Positions 22,256 to 34,372 of a stretch of 64,000 nt of DNA are shown here, in pieces (within the stretch, counting starts at the first letter, position 1; every line of letters begins with the position of its first letter). The notes beneath the pieces are model-generated. The model saw only the letters and a list, made by a program, of their open reading frames with translations. It searched no databases and was not told the origin of the DNA. A program made the translations under genes and the position numbers. Source of the DNA: Nemophila menziesii (taxonomy: Eukaryota; Streptophyta; Magnoliopsida; Boraginales; Hydrophyllaceae); contig JARWIR010000008.1 of NCBI GenBank assembly GCA_029959085.1, positions 21,996,001-22,060,000 on the forward strand, read 5' to 3'.

Positions 22256-22576
22256 AGTGATGGTGAAAGTTTAGCTTCGAATAATGAAGAATGTTCTCGA
22301 TATCATAAAGACAAAATGTTATCATCAATGCAATTGCATTATATTCCCACGTATTGAAATATGAAAATATAATAATATGTAAAAGTTGAAGGATCTGAAT
22401 TCAACGATGGAGAGAGAGGGAGAAATCAATTTACATGAACTTTATCTTAATTGTATGCCTAATAATATAATCTTAATTATAAGATTTTCATCTTAATGTA
22501 CGCCTAATGACACAATATTAGTTTATAAGGGTTTCATGTAATGATAATAAAAAATTATAGGCATCATATAGGAATA

Positions 22577-23101
22577 TCAAAGCATATTACAAATTACATG
22601 AATGATGTCAGAAATAAGTATTACATTACCATTTTCATAAGAGATAATTGAGTTTCCACTAAATAAACTCCCACACTTCATAGAAAAACTTGATATAACC
22701 GTGACTGCCATATCTACATCACTTTGGAAACCCTTTTCGGCAAATACCTTAGCTACTTTTATACTTGTCACTAAAAGAGAGTAAATAATATCACATTCTC
22801 CATAAATATTCTTTAAATGGGGATCTTGTTCGATCCTGTATAACTGATTAATCATTTTTTTTAAATTTCTGATCTTAGAGATACCAAAGTCTATCGAAAA
22901 CTGTTCAAGGACAGAAAAATTTGCAGTGTTACTGCGAGGAACCGAATTTAGAAGATCTTCACAAAAAGCCTGATTTTGAGCCCTATCACAAATAAATGGG
23001 ACTAGAGTACATGTAATTGAACTTGCTAATAACAAAAATCCAATGAAAATAAACTTTAAGAACACAGGTAGTGAGGATAGATTTAAGGACGAAAAAACCA
23101 T
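22577..23101 (-). CDS. Plant invertase/pectin methylesterase inhibitor-like protein, copy 2
   Basis: A 174-residue single-exon paralogue of the gene at 11955-12488. It has a hydrophobic signal-like N-terminus (VFLKFIFIGFLLLASS) and the same cysteine layout: FICDRAQNQAFC, GECDIIY and SMKCGSLF. By eye the two proteins are about 60 percent identical, while much of the surrounding non-coding DNA still aligns well. The most conserved block is EQDPHLKNIYGECD. Intact frame, normal length. Predicted secreted inhibitor; target enzyme not determinable. A TATA-like GATATATC lies about 60 bp upstream. Confidence 0.82.
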   Translation of the reverse strand: MVFSSLNLSSLPVFLKFIFIGFLLLASSITCTLVPFICDRAQNQAFCEDLLNSVPRSNTANFSVLEQFSIDFGISKIRNLKKMINQLYRIEQDPHLKNIYGECDIIYSLLVTSIKVAKVFAEKGFQSDVDMAVTVISSFSMKCGSLFSGNSIISYENGNVILISDIIHVICNML

Positions 23102-23660
23102 ATTTTTCTTATCTTATGGGTGTTGTGTGATTTCAATCGAGTTGAAACATTGTGATATATCAACCCAAAAGAAAAAGATTGTCAATAGTAATAAGTACTA
23201 TTAATAGGTAATCATAATAAGTACTATTAATCACTAAATAGTCTGCAAATACAAAAGTCAAAAGTATTCTCAAAAGTGTTTTCAATTGTGAAAATCCATT
23301 TATTAATATTAACAAGCTAAATAAGTAAAATTTTATTTTAGATCATTATCTTGTACTAATTTCTTTAATTTTAACTATATTTTTTGTTTTCTCTTAATTT
23401 TGAACATATTCTTTTTTCTTTCCAAATTTTGTCATAAAAAAATTATTTTTTTAATATGTATTATTTATAGATAGAAAGAGAAAATAAATAGTAAATTAGA
23501 GGAAAAAAATGTGTCATTAATTTTTCATTCAAAATAAAAAGATGAATATAGCGACAAAATAAAATATTTTTGACTAGTCTTCGGTAAAAATGAAAAACAT
23601 AATTTAAATTGAAAAGGGAAATGAATAATACATTAAATTTGAGGATACAAATAAAAAATA

Positions 23661-23909
23661 TATCTATTTTTATTTGTCTAACTTTCTAAAATAGGATGTC
23701 CAATATTATTTATTCTTTTTTAATATCAAAAAAAAAGAAATTCTACTTTTTTCAATATTACTCTTAATTAAATAGTAGAAAAGTTGTTGTAATAAATGTA
23801 TTTATGTATATTAATTAAGGATATTTATGTAAAGAAAAAGAATATGAAATACTTTTTTTAATCCTTATACACTAGAAAAGTGGACAAACAAAAATAGATA
23901 AAAAGAGTA
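23661..23909. mobile_element. Degenerate Stowaway-like MITE 4
   Basis: Same subfamily as MITE 2: an ATTTTTATTTGTCTAACTTT start and a GGACAAACAAAAATAGATAA end. It has eroded termini and lies at a different place from MITE 3 of copy 1. Confidence 0.6.
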
Positions 23910-24039
23910 TAAAATATAGAAATAATAAATGACCATATAAATATGTTAATGATGGGATGGAAACCAATTCTAAGGGATAGACAATCTGGTTACTTATTTT
24001 GTTTCCAAATAATAGTCTATTTTATTTTTTTACATAGTT

Positions 24040-24260
24040 TATTTATTTTCTGAAATATTAATTTTTAATTTGAGTAATATATTTTAAATAATTATGAAGA
24101 ATCCAATAGAGTAATATATATTTTTAAAATAAGTAACATATCTTAAATATATATTAAAAATCCAATAAGACAAAATATATATTTTTTAAAATGAATAAAA
24201 TATCTTAAATGTTTATTAAAACCTAATAAAGTAAAATATATATTTTTGTAAAATGAAAAG
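24040..24260. repeat. Imperfect AT-rich tandem repeat, copy 2
   Basis: Three to four units of the AAGTAAYATATCTTAAATAT / AATCCAATA repeat seen at 13500-13910. Confidence 0.7.
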
Positions 24261-24636
24261 AAATTTTTGTATGATCATATTTAAAGGACAGACATCATTA
24301 GAAGTATAATTGTTAATTTCTATATTAGTGTCTTATTAATATCAAAATATTAATTTCAATTATTTATTATATCATAAATAAAATATTTTATTGGTTGAAA
24401 ATAAGTCTATAAGTTTAGTTATTTTTTAGGTAAATTTTGTTTTTTGCAATAGTTTTGTTGTCAATTCCACCGAATGTGCTTTTCATCCGGGTGGTTTTAT
24501 TATTTTGTGACACCCATTTATTCGTCTTGTAATGTCTTTTAGTCGTAATTTTTTGTTAATTTTTGTATTAATGATATTTCTTTTTCCTATTATATGATTT
24601 GTCTACATACACCTAATGACTTCAATGATAGGTTAA

Positions 24637-24871
24637 GTGCCCGTTTGGAAGTGCTTTTTTGGAGAAGCACTTAAAAGTGCTTTTAGTATTTTAAGAGTTT
24701 TTTTTTTTACTTTGAAAAGCACTTTTTTGAGAAGCACCAAGTAGGTGCTTCTTAAAAAAAGCACTTAAAATAATTTTAGATTTCAAAATTATTTTTAATA
24801 ACTTTTTTAAATTTTGAATTTTATTCTAAAAGCGCTTTTTTACTCTAAAATAAGCACTTCCAAACGGGCCC
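24637..24871. mobile_element. Tourist/PIF-Harbinger-like MITE
   Basis: 235 bp with terminal inverted repeats GTGCCCGTTTGGAAGTGCTT and, at the right end, AAGCACTTCCAAACGGGCCC. Flanked by TAA on both sides (24634-24636, 24872-24874). Internal AAGCAC/GTGCTT repeats make it strongly foldable. Confidence 0.78.
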
Positions 24872-24874
24872 TAA

Positions 24875-25800
24875 GAATATGGCATGAAATCAATGAATGG
24901 AACAAAGATATTAAGAATCCTTGGATAATTATTGGCCATTTTAATGAGGTCTTAAACATCACTGACAAATGTAGTCCTAATCAAGCTAATACCAATCATA
25001 TAAAAGAATTCAAAAACATTACTATACATAACCCTCTCATTGAAATTAAATCAAGTGAATCCTTCTATACATTGTCTAATAGATGAATCAGGATGAACTT
25101 GTTCTGATCAAACTTGATAGAGCTCTTGTTAATTATGATTGGATGACCTTATTTCCCCATGCTCAAGTCTGTATCCCTCCAGCTATTGGATCAGATCATT
25201 CTCCTCTTATTTTACAGTTTGATACCAACATGAAACATTGCTCAAAACAATTCAAATTTGAGACTTTTTAGCCTGATAATACTGAATGCATGTCTATTGG
25301 TGATAAAGCTTGGAGCATAATAAGATAAACCACCCATTATCCAACTATATTTCCAAAAGAAACAAAACGATAGATCATTTGAAGAAATGGAGCAGAGAGG
25401 TTTTTAAAAATCATGAAACACAAATTAAATTACTTCAAGAACGACTCACCGAGATTAATAACTCTACACCTAATCTAGATTTATTACAAGGGGAGGTTGA
25501 TATTAAGGCACATATAAAATTTGAGTTCAAATGTGAAGAGAAATATTGGGCCGACATATCGTGACAGAATTGACAAACATATGGAAATAAAAATACAAAT
25601 ATTTTTCATCTTTCGAATATTCAAATGAGGAATCCGAATTGCATTACTAGAATTAAAAATAACCAAGGAGAGTGGAAAGAAGACACGACAGAGATTAAAA
25701 ATTGTTTTCAAACATTTTATAAAACTCTCTTTAATGAACATGTTACTAGTAACGAGCAAATGGAAAAGACATCTTAATACATTAACCCGAGAGTCACCCA
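24875..25800 (+). pseudogene. LINE endonuclease and linker remnant
   Basis: Three broken frames match the apurinic endonuclease-like domain and following linker of plant L1 elements: NPWIIIGHFNEVLN, LVLIKLDRALVN and AIGSDHSPLIL, then HLKKWSREVFKNHE and a KYWADIS end. The catalytic GDFN motif reads GHFN, so the Asp is lost. A stop at 25084-25086 and later ones break the frame. No RT follows. Confidence 0.78.
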
Positions 25801-25862
25801 ATAAATTAATGATATTTAGATTGCTCCCCCAATGATGTTTTCAACTTATATTTTTTGTTGTT

Positions 25863-26160
25863 TTTTTGTTCTTATAGGCACCTTCTCTTTTCAAAAAAAT
25901 AACTTATCTTGAAAGGAGGTTCATTCGATCATTGAAAGGATCACACAATTAGACGTTAAAGTAGGTCCTATTACCTTCGAGTTTATCCCAAGGAGGCCGA
26001 ACGGACAAGCGAACAACTCGTAGAAGAGGCTAAGCACAGATTCATGGAGGTTAGAAGGAACAACAATAACATTTATGAATTGATGGAAGATTTCAGGAGG
26101 ACATGTATTGACTAATGTCTTTTGTTATTTTTTGGTGCTTATAGGCACCTTCTCTTTTCC
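25863..26160. repeat. Direct repeat pair flanking a 210-bp segment
   Basis: CTTATAGGCACCTTCTCTTTTC occurs near 25873 and near 26140, each preceded by a T-rich run. The enclosed segment has a short coherent reading (KEAERTSEQLVEEAKHRF and ELMEDFRRTCID) that I cannot assign. Confidence 0.55.
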
Positions 26161-26445
26161 AAATTCTTTTTTATCATAAACACCTTTTACACGTATGATA
26201 TCCTCACCGTGTAGCATATTTGTTTTTGTTCGTATTCATATTTCCTTACCTTATTATATAGTAATAATAAATAAATCATTTATAGGAAAAATGATCAACT
26301 AATAATTATAAATATATCTTTCTTTACTTTTCTTCCAAAATATATATTATAGATATTGAAAAATCGTTTAATTGTTGATAGAAAAACTCGTTTAAGTTTC
26401 CATTAATATCAAATTTATTGGAAGGTAATTTCATATTCATCTATG

Positions 26446-26447
26446 AC

Positions 26448-26512
<65 letters not shown>
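26446..26512. repeat. (CA)n(TA)n compound microsatellite
   Basis: About 27 CA units with one AA interruption, followed by about seven TA units. Confidence 0.95.
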
Positions 26513-26599
26513 CTAAGTAAAGTCCATGTTTGAAAACGCTTATGAAAAAATTGTTTTATTGACGGAAATCTATCCCAGATTCACTAGGTGAACGTCAAG

Positions 26600-27215
26600 G
26601 TTGAACTTAAGGTTTTTCGTTTTTTGCTCGTCAAGGAGAAGGATAAGATTAAGGTTAAGGTTAAAATTTAAGGTTGGGATTAAGGTTAGGGTCGAGGTTA
26701 AGGTCATGTTTAAGGTAGAGGTTAAGATTAAGGTCAAGATTAAGTTTAAGGCTAAGGTTAAGGTTAAATTTAAAGTTAAGGTTTAGGTAAATTAAGATTA
26801 AGGTTAATACTGAGTTTAAGGTTAACGATAAGGCTAAGTTTAAGCTTAAGGTTAAGGTTAAGGTTAAGGTTAAGGTTAAGGTTTAGGTAAACGTTAAGGT
26901 TAAGGTTAAGGTTTAGGTAAAGGTTAAGGTTAAGGTTAAGGTCAAGTTTACAGTTAGAGTTTAAGATTTAACATTTAAATTAAAAAATTAATAAGATTTA
27001 TGGTTTAAGGTCGCATATCATCGAAATGAACTTCATCGAGTTAATGTTAAAGTTAAGGCTAAGGTTAAGATGAAAGTTAAGGTTAAGTTTTAAAGTTCAA
27101 GTTTTAAGGTAAAGTTAAGGTTAAGGTTGAGATAAAAGATAAGTTTGAGGTTTAAAGGTAAGGTTAAGATTAAGGTTGAGTTTAAGGTTATGTTTAATGT
27201 TAGGTTAAGGTTAAC
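26600..27215 (+). repeat. Degenerate GGTTAA hexamer array
   Basis: About 600 bp built from AAGGTT/GGTTAA units with many point changes, most regular at 26845-26940. It resembles but is not the plant telomere repeat TTTAGGG. VKVKVK-type reading frames here are artefacts of the repeat. Confidence 0.85.
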
Positions 27216-27837
27216 ACATATCCAAACAATTTCTAATATATGTTTCATAATTTATAATTTCTTGTATACATCTGTATATATGCTTATAATACATTTGTTG
27301 TATTTAGTTTGTATGTATTTTGTTAAACAAAATAGTTCATTGTTAAAAGTTTAAAGTTCATACTTCAGGGTAAGTGGTTCAAGTTTCAAGACTCAACGTT
27401 CATAAAAAGGAATTCCACTAACGGGAACCAAACCCAAGTCCCTTGGGTAAGATATATACATCCTAACCGTTGGAATGACAAATGTTTATAGGAATGTTGT
27501 CAGTGTAAGGGCCCCTAGGATATCCCAACCGTTTTTAGCTAGCGAATGCAGACTGTTTTAAAAAGTGTGATTTATATATATATAATAGGTAAAGTCTGTG
27601 CCTAAAGGCACTCCAAAATATGAAATTCAGTTAATCGTCCACTTTAATTATTTTGAGGGGAAATGTTTAAAACTTAAAATGATATTTCGTTTGAAGGTAA
27701 AAAGAACACAAATAATAAATAGAATCTGCAAATATTGGTTATGTAATTCAAATGCATTATAAATTATGTGTATAATTAATCAAATAACCAATCAATACTT
27801 TGAAATATGAAAATAATCAAGATGTAACGAAATACAA

Positions 27838-28036
27838 GGGCCCGTTTGGGGTTGTTTTCTAAAGTAATCACTAGGCCCTTAAAATCACTTTTAGGAAAAA
27901 CACTAATATGTGATTATTAAAAAAATCACTTAAAGTGATTTTAGAAGTCAAAATATTTTTTGATATTTTTATAAATATTTTAGTTTTGATTGAAAATTGA
28001 TTTTAATTCTAAAATAATCAGTCCCAAACGGGCTCC
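27838..28036. mobile_element. MITE with GGGCCCGTTTGG termini
   Basis: 199 bp with left end GGGCCCGTTTGGGG and right end CCCAAACGGGCTCC, plus internal AATCACTT/AAGTGATT repeats. Related in ends to the element at 24637-24871. The target duplication is not clear. Confidence 0.6.
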
Positions 28037-29091
28037 AAATGTATCTATCATACATCCTCGATTTTTTAATATGCGCGCATGGATCTCACAACTCTACAAT
28101 ATTTCGTCGTATCAACATACACATATCGTCCAATGTGAAAAACTTGAATAACAACCTATTAATTTAAAAAAATATGGATAATTAGTATATAATTTAAATA
28201 TGATACACATTAGGTTTTACATTTATGAGAAACTTTACCACGTGATTGTAATTACATCTAGCCAAGTATTTTCCATTTATCTAGTCATCGCCCATGATTA
28301 TCTTTCAATTCTAAAAATATAATTAAAATTAACTATGATTCTAAGACAATGAAATTGCATTATAAAAAAATAAATAGACATAAGAGTTTGTATTATCTCA
28401 CTTGTGGATATTGTAACCGATATAATTCCTCCTCATCCCTTAATGTTACATTATTTGTACAAAGGAATTGTACCTACAAATGAATTCAAGAGTATATTAA
28501 AAATAAAGTATACATCGACGTACTACGTAATATTTATAAGACATATTCACTTACAATATCCATGAGTTCTTGATTATTCTGCAAAAATACAACACGAATT
28601 ACGGCAGGACTCGTGTATATAGTCATTTAAATTCTTTACAGTCGGTATAATGGCAACAAATACATAATATTAGTTATATTATAATGACACAAATAAAAAT
28701 ATATAGCTAATTTATAATATAGTATGCGTACCTTCAGGATACACTATATCAAAACTTCTGGGTATATAAATTTAGTTGTGGCGTGATCACTTTCGAGAAA
28801 AAACAACTTATGCGGTCATAACTTGTGCATCTATATAATACAACATATAGTTGTGCATGTATAAATATAGGAATGCGTCAAATTGATCCAAATGATGTTC
28901 ACGGATTGTCCATGTGATTTATTGATTATCATGGCATAGACTAAACGAATATGATACTTACTCTGGTCATCTTAAATGGTATTTTGGAAGAGGAAGGTGT
29001 CAAATATATTCTTGAAATGAATATTAACTTACCAGATTTATCTCCATTTGAAATTAGGGTTTTAAATACACACGTTGAACACCTGACGACC
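28037..29091. other. AT-rich intergenic DNA
   Basis: No ORF, repeat or RNA signature that I can support. Confidence 0.4.
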
Positions 29092-29862
29092 ATAGCTTGG
29101 GTTTTGCATATGTATAATCTATGAATTCTATTTTCTTTTATCTAAGTTTGTTTGGAAAAACCTTTTTAAATTGATTATAGCTTCTTAACCTTCATATTTG
29201 TTTTATGTGCTTTGATTTATTGACCGTAGTTCTTGCTAGTGCACGAGTATAGACTACCCCATTAATAGTAGTTAGATGGTCACCTGGAAGGGTGTCTAAT
29301 TATTGAAACACCACATAAACGTGTAGTGTGCGGTAGTGATCTGAAAGGGCTTGCCTAACTAGATAGTCATTAGAATTTGAGATTTAACCACCGATCCTTG
29401 CGCAGGGTCTCCTTACCCAAGTCCCCTGGTAATTGTTAGGCCGCCTCCTAGTTCTATCCGGAAGGGGGTTAGGAGGAATATAGAATCCTGGCTATTTACT
29501 TTAAGAGCTTTAATCACCCTTATTTACTAGTAGAAGAAATAGACGGATAAGTGCATACAAGCAAACCTAAGCCATATTTCTCATCTTATTCTTACATCTT
29601 TTAATTATTGTCTTTTCTTTAGTTTAATCATTATTTTCTCAATCATTCCTATTTACTTTTCTTGTCTTTTAATTCATTGAGAAATTTATTACTACGCTTT
29701 CTTGTAATCCATTCGTATGACACACTAAGCCCCTGAGAACGAATCTGAACTTATCATTAAAACTTGCGTACGACCTGTGATACTTCCAGTGGGTAATGTG
29801 GAAGTGAGAGTGTTTATTCTATTTATTTTAATCTTATTTTTATCACACTCTTTCCCCCACCA
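29092..29862 (+). repeat. 5' LTR fragment of element C
   Basis: Begins inside the LTR at CCATAGCTTGGGTTTTGCAT and ends CCCCCACCA. Close to the solo LTR 31003-33295 in sequence and more distant from the element A LTRs. Confidence 0.82.
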
Positions 29863-29868
29863 AGTTTT

Positions 29869-29885
29869 TGGCGCCGCTACCGGGG
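29869..29885 (+). other. Primer-binding site of element C
   Basis: TGGCGCCGCTACCGGGG, two changes from the tRNA-Asp complement. Confidence 0.82.
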
Positions 29886-29992
29886 ACTTGTGTCTCATTA
29901 GCGTGTGCATTTAATTTTTAGTGTAGTAGTTTTTAGTTATTTTTTCAGATTTATGCTTTCTTTTTGTTTTTGTCTCTTTCAGGTTTTAGTGT

Positions 29993-31002
29993 ATGCTCGA
30001 GAGTCCTGAACGTGAGTTCGCAGCTTACAAAAAACGCTTAAGAGAAGAGAGAGAACAAGGAAGAGCCATGTCTAATCACGAGGATTTAATTCCACCACTT
30101 GGGGATAATCTTAACATTAATAACAATCAACGTCAAGTACTGATTCCTCAGGTGATACCTATTCCTCAAGCACCACCAGGAGATAACAGAAATAATCAAC
30201 GTCAAGAACAAGATCTCCCAGGCTCGGGAGCACCTTTTCGAGTTCAACCATCAGGTTATCGTCCTCCAGTGATCCAGAATATAAAATTCAAGCCCAAACG
30301 GGTATGCTCAGTCAATTTGCAAGTTATGGACACTATAGTGGTGCAGCAATTCAAGATCCGGTAAGAGCGATTCAGAAGTTTATGCAGATTTGTGATGCCT
30401 ATAATACTCCTGGCATTACACGCGGGCAACTGTAATGTCATATGTTTATGTTCTTCTTGACCAGAAGTGCTGGTGATTGGCTAGATAGAAAACCACCAAA
30501 CACACTTAATACTTGGGATGAACTACAAGCTGCATTATTTAACCATTTTTATCCGAAAAGTATGAGATTAAAAGATCAGATGGAGCTTGCTAGTTTTCGC
30601 CAAGAGAATGATGAAGAAGTAGGAGACGCATGGACAAGATTTCAACAGAAGTTAGCAAGATGTCCACTCCATGGTTACACCCCCAACTTCACAATTAACC
30701 ATGTTCTATCAAGCTATTACTGCAGAGAGTAGGTTCAGGGTAGATAATCTTGGAAGAGGGTGATATGTGTCCATGGATCCTACAGAAGCAGTAGGAGGTA
30801 TGGAACGTATTATAGAAACAAAGAGGAGTTGCCGATTTTGCGAGCTCCTATTACCAAAAGTACGCTTCGATTAAGTATAGAAACTGCTCAATCAGCTAAG
30901 TTAACAGCATTAGAGAATCAAGTCAAAGAGATAATGCTTGAGATGCAACAAAAACATCAAAATTTAGCTGCAACAAATGTAGTGCAAGAAGCACAAGGTT
31001 GC
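29993..31002 (+). pseudogene. gag of element C, part 1
   Basis: ATG at 29993 (MLESPEREF). The Gag capsid blocks match element A: AGDWLDRKPPNTLNTWDELQ, FNHFYPKSMRLKDQME and AWTRFQQKLARCPLHG. Frameshifts occur near 30300, 30700 and 30760, and a TAA is at 30433. It stops where a solo LTR enters the first zinc-knuckle cysteines. Confidence 0.82.
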
Positions 31003-33295
31003 TGATGTCTCCCTATTTGTGATGAATTAATTGTTGTGTTTTAATTTATAAAAACAATAAAACAATATGAAAACTAATGCAAATAAATTAATAACTTTAC
31101 TTGTCGAGACTCTGATTGGATCCGATTTCTTTATGGTATTTGGGCCACGTACCGGTGTCTTACGTTTGTTGGCTTCAACCTACAGGATACAACGACAAAA
31201 CTATTCAAAAGAAACAGACACACGAATTCTTAAGAATTTCAACGAACTTAATAATGTTACTTCTTTCTATCTCTATCTTATAATTTTAATGCTTAGAAAA
31301 TATGAATAAATTAAATGGTTTAGTTGGCCAACTAGTTATAGAAGATGAAAAGGTGGTTTGGCAAAGAGTTGTGATGGTTCGTTTGGAGATATGGTATATA
31401 AATTAATAGATATAACGTTTGTTAATGAATCCAAACCTTGATTGACCCACATGGTATAAGCCCAAGGCCCAAAAGCCCAACTGGGTTGTGGTCTAGGTTT
31501 GAACCACCCCAACAACCTTTTTTTTTGCTTTGCTTTATAAAAGAAATAAAAAATAAAATAACATACATTATTTAAAAAAAAAAATCTTCTTTTTTAATTT
31601 CTCCAAATTACATGACTCGATTACTTATTTAATTTCAAATAATTTTAACCAAGTGAATATATTACGTTAATTTTTTACAACTGGAATAAACGTATCAATA
31701 TCTGAATCATTTCTTTAAATTGAGTCACCGACTATCATCGTAGACATGGTCAACACTTGGGTAGAATCTCATTTGTCCAACATTAATCTAGGTTGGAGAC
31801 ATCATTTTAGGTGTATTTGGTTATTTAATAATCGATTTTTATTTATATTTTTATATTATTCTATTTCTTGTCATGATATAATTATTTATTATTTAAAGAG
31901 CATATTTTGTTTAATTTTTGTGTGAATGTGAAATTTTAAAGATATATGGAAATTAATTAGATGCCAAATCAATTCTAAATAGATAGGGAAAGAAGATAAG
32001 GATGGAAATTGGAGATAAAAGGAAGTAGAGATAAAATAGGAAAGGAAAAGTTGTCAAGTAAATCTGAAATTCTGTAGCCACGTCCACTAAAGTGAAGACA
32101 ACTTAAAATTGGCTAGGAATATGGAGGAGTGGTCCGAATTATAAGTGTATAACTTTTCGACGCGATCGTTTCGATATAAAGTTGGCGAAAATCGGAGCAA
32201 TAACGAAGAAGTTACGGCTGAAACAAGACAGCAGTTTTTCCCTTCTCCTACATTGTAGGAAACGAATTTGTTTTGGAAAATGAGTCCAATTGCTTGCTCT
32301 ACTCCAAGAAATCCGAACTAGGTCTTCCTAAACACCTATAAATACATCATTTAACTATTGTAAACATGTCCCTGCCTCCTACAACTAGTCCTTAAATTTT
32401 ATTCATCAAAAGAAGTCATTCAAGAGAGCAAGTTGACAGTATGTATCTTTATTTTAGTTTTACTCTTTCTAGTATGAACTAATTTGCCCATAACTTGGGT
32501 TTTGCATATGTATAATCTATGAATTATATTTTCTTCTATCTAAGTTTTCTTGGTAAAACTATTTTACATTGATTCTAACTTCTTAACCATATAATTTTTT
32601 CATGTGCTTTGATTTATTGCCTATCTTAATCTTGATCACGTTAGGATAGTTTTAATAGTAGTTAGATGGTCACCCGAAAGGGGTGTCTAATTATTGAAAC
32701 ATCACATAAGCGTCTAGTATGCGGTAGTGATCCAGAAGGGCTTGCCTAACTAGATAGTCATTAGGGTTTGTTATTTAATCACCGATCATTGCGCAAGACC
32801 GTCTCATCTAAGAACCTAATGGCATAGGACCACCTTATTTAAGTCCCGTGGTAATTGTTAGGTCGCCTCTTAAGTCCACCTGAAAGGAGGTTAGGAGGAA
32901 TATAGAATCCTGGCTACTTATCTAAGAGCTATAATCATCCTTATTAACTAGTAGAAGAAATAGAAGGATTAGTGCATACTAGCAAAACCTGAGCTATACT
33001 TTCTCATCTTATTCTATCATATTTATTTTGTTGTCGTTAGTTTAATTTATTTAATCATAATCCCCTCTCCAATCAATCATATTTACTTTTATTTGTCTTT
33101 TGATTCAATAGTTATTTATTACTACGCTTTCTTGTTAAACCTATTTGTATAACACCCTAAGTCCCTGAAAACGAATCTTTATTTATCATTAAAGCTTGCA
33201 TACGACCTGTGATACTTGCAGTGAGTAACGTGTTTAGGCTTGGGTGTTAGTTGTATTATTTATATCTTATTTTTATCACAGATTAGCCGACACCA
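31003..33295 (+). mobile_element. Gypsy solo LTR inserted in gag zinc knuckle of element C
   Basis: Begins TGATGTCTCC and ends GACACCA. Flanks are GTTGC (30998-31002) and GTTAT (33296-33300); both derive from the uninterrupted GTTGT of element A by one change each, as expected for an aged 5-bp target duplication. There is a TATA box near 32337. A further LTR sits inside at 31032-31782. Confidence 0.82.
31032..31782. mobile_element. Nested solo LTR (TGTTG...CAACA)
   Basis: 751 bp with short inverted ends TGTTG/CAACA and an exact 5-bp target duplication TTAAT (31027-31031, 31783-31787). Contains a TATA-like TTTATAAAAG near 31535. No PBS or coding region. It interrupts the gypsy solo LTR 29 bp from its start. 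Probably a copia-type LTR, orientation uncertain. Confidence 0.7.
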
Positions 33296-33655
33296 GTTAT
33301 CCACAGTGTGAGGTACCAAATCATACATCTGAAGAGTACGAAGGAAATCTGGCATTTGTTTACTTCATATCTAATCGAGGGAATTACCGATTTGGTAATA
33401 GAAATCATCCGGTTATGCAGTATTTAAATCCTCAGGGGGCCACAAATCAAGGTAACTATCAACCTCGTCCATAGAACAACACTTCCAACCGAGAGGTCAA
33501 GGTCCTTATCAAGGAAATCAAAATTTCAGTAGACTAGCTCCTCCACAACAACCTACCAAAGGCTTTACCACAACATCTTCAAGAAGTAGTAATGTCAGAG
33601 AAGAGAATACAAACTTTCTTATATCTAATTAGAAACAATATTCAATCGCATAATT
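33296..33655 (+). pseudogene. gag of element C, part 2
   Basis: Resumes in the zinc knuckle (CEVPNHTSEEYEGN) and runs through FVYFISNRGNYRFGNRNHP to a stop at about 33474. Degenerate homology to the Q/P-rich tail follows. Confidence 0.75.
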
Positions 33656-34372
33656 AAAAGTTTGGAGAACAAGAGGCCACCGTTCAAATCTTAGGCACAC
33701 AAGTAGATCAATTGAAGAAAGTTTTAACTAATATTGTGGAAGCAAGAGATTTGAAGGTCATTGAAGGAGGTGATGCCATGTTGGGTTCGAAGCTTGTAAG
33801 TCAATTTTCCTTGAAATAGAAAAGAAAGAGGAAGTACCGCATGCTATAGAAATTACTGTGGAAGTTCGAGAAATCAGAAAAGAACCAACCAAGTCTAGCC
33901 CTGAAGTCTCTGACTTTTCTGAAAATTCTATTTCTCCGAAAGATCCGGGTTTATAGATCTTCTCAATGACATGCAAGAATAAATTATATCAGTTATTGAG
34001 CTACAAGCTACCAGAGCTAAAAAGAAAGAGGGAGAAGTCTCAAAAGAGCAAAAAGAAGATGTTGCACCTGCTATGCAAAAAGAGAAAGAAGAAGAGAAGG
34101 TGGGCTCGCCACTAATTATTCAAGCAATGTCACCATCTATTCCTAAGACAAGGTTAAAGGTTGACATTAAACTCAAGACATTTGTAGAGGCGTATAGTAC
34201 TGAAAATATCAACGCCCAGATACTTGAGATTGCGAAGAAAGGGCTTACACCGCAACAAGTTTTTACGCAAGTTATTCCAGAGAAAGAAGCGAGTGTAGAA
34301 GCCAGAAAAAAAATGTGGCTCATACTGAGAGAGTCTCGAGAAGTGTTGAAAAGGAGTTACCACTCAAGCTCA
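33656..34372 (+). pseudogene. gag-protease linker of element C
   Basis: Counterpart of 2831-3565, in several broken frames. It keeps GGA where element A has the TGA stop, and shares LEIAKKGLTPQQVFTQVIPE. A frameshift lies in the A-run near 34308. Confidence 0.7.

Noticed and set aside
26601..26786. VKVKVK-type open frame
   Set aside because: Artefact of the GGTTAA hexamer array.
31440..31520. tRNA-derived SINE with a GGTTTGAACC B-box-like motif
   Set aside because: No convincing box A at tRNA spacing; the segment lies inside a TGTTG...CAACA element with a 5-bp duplication, better explained as an LTR.
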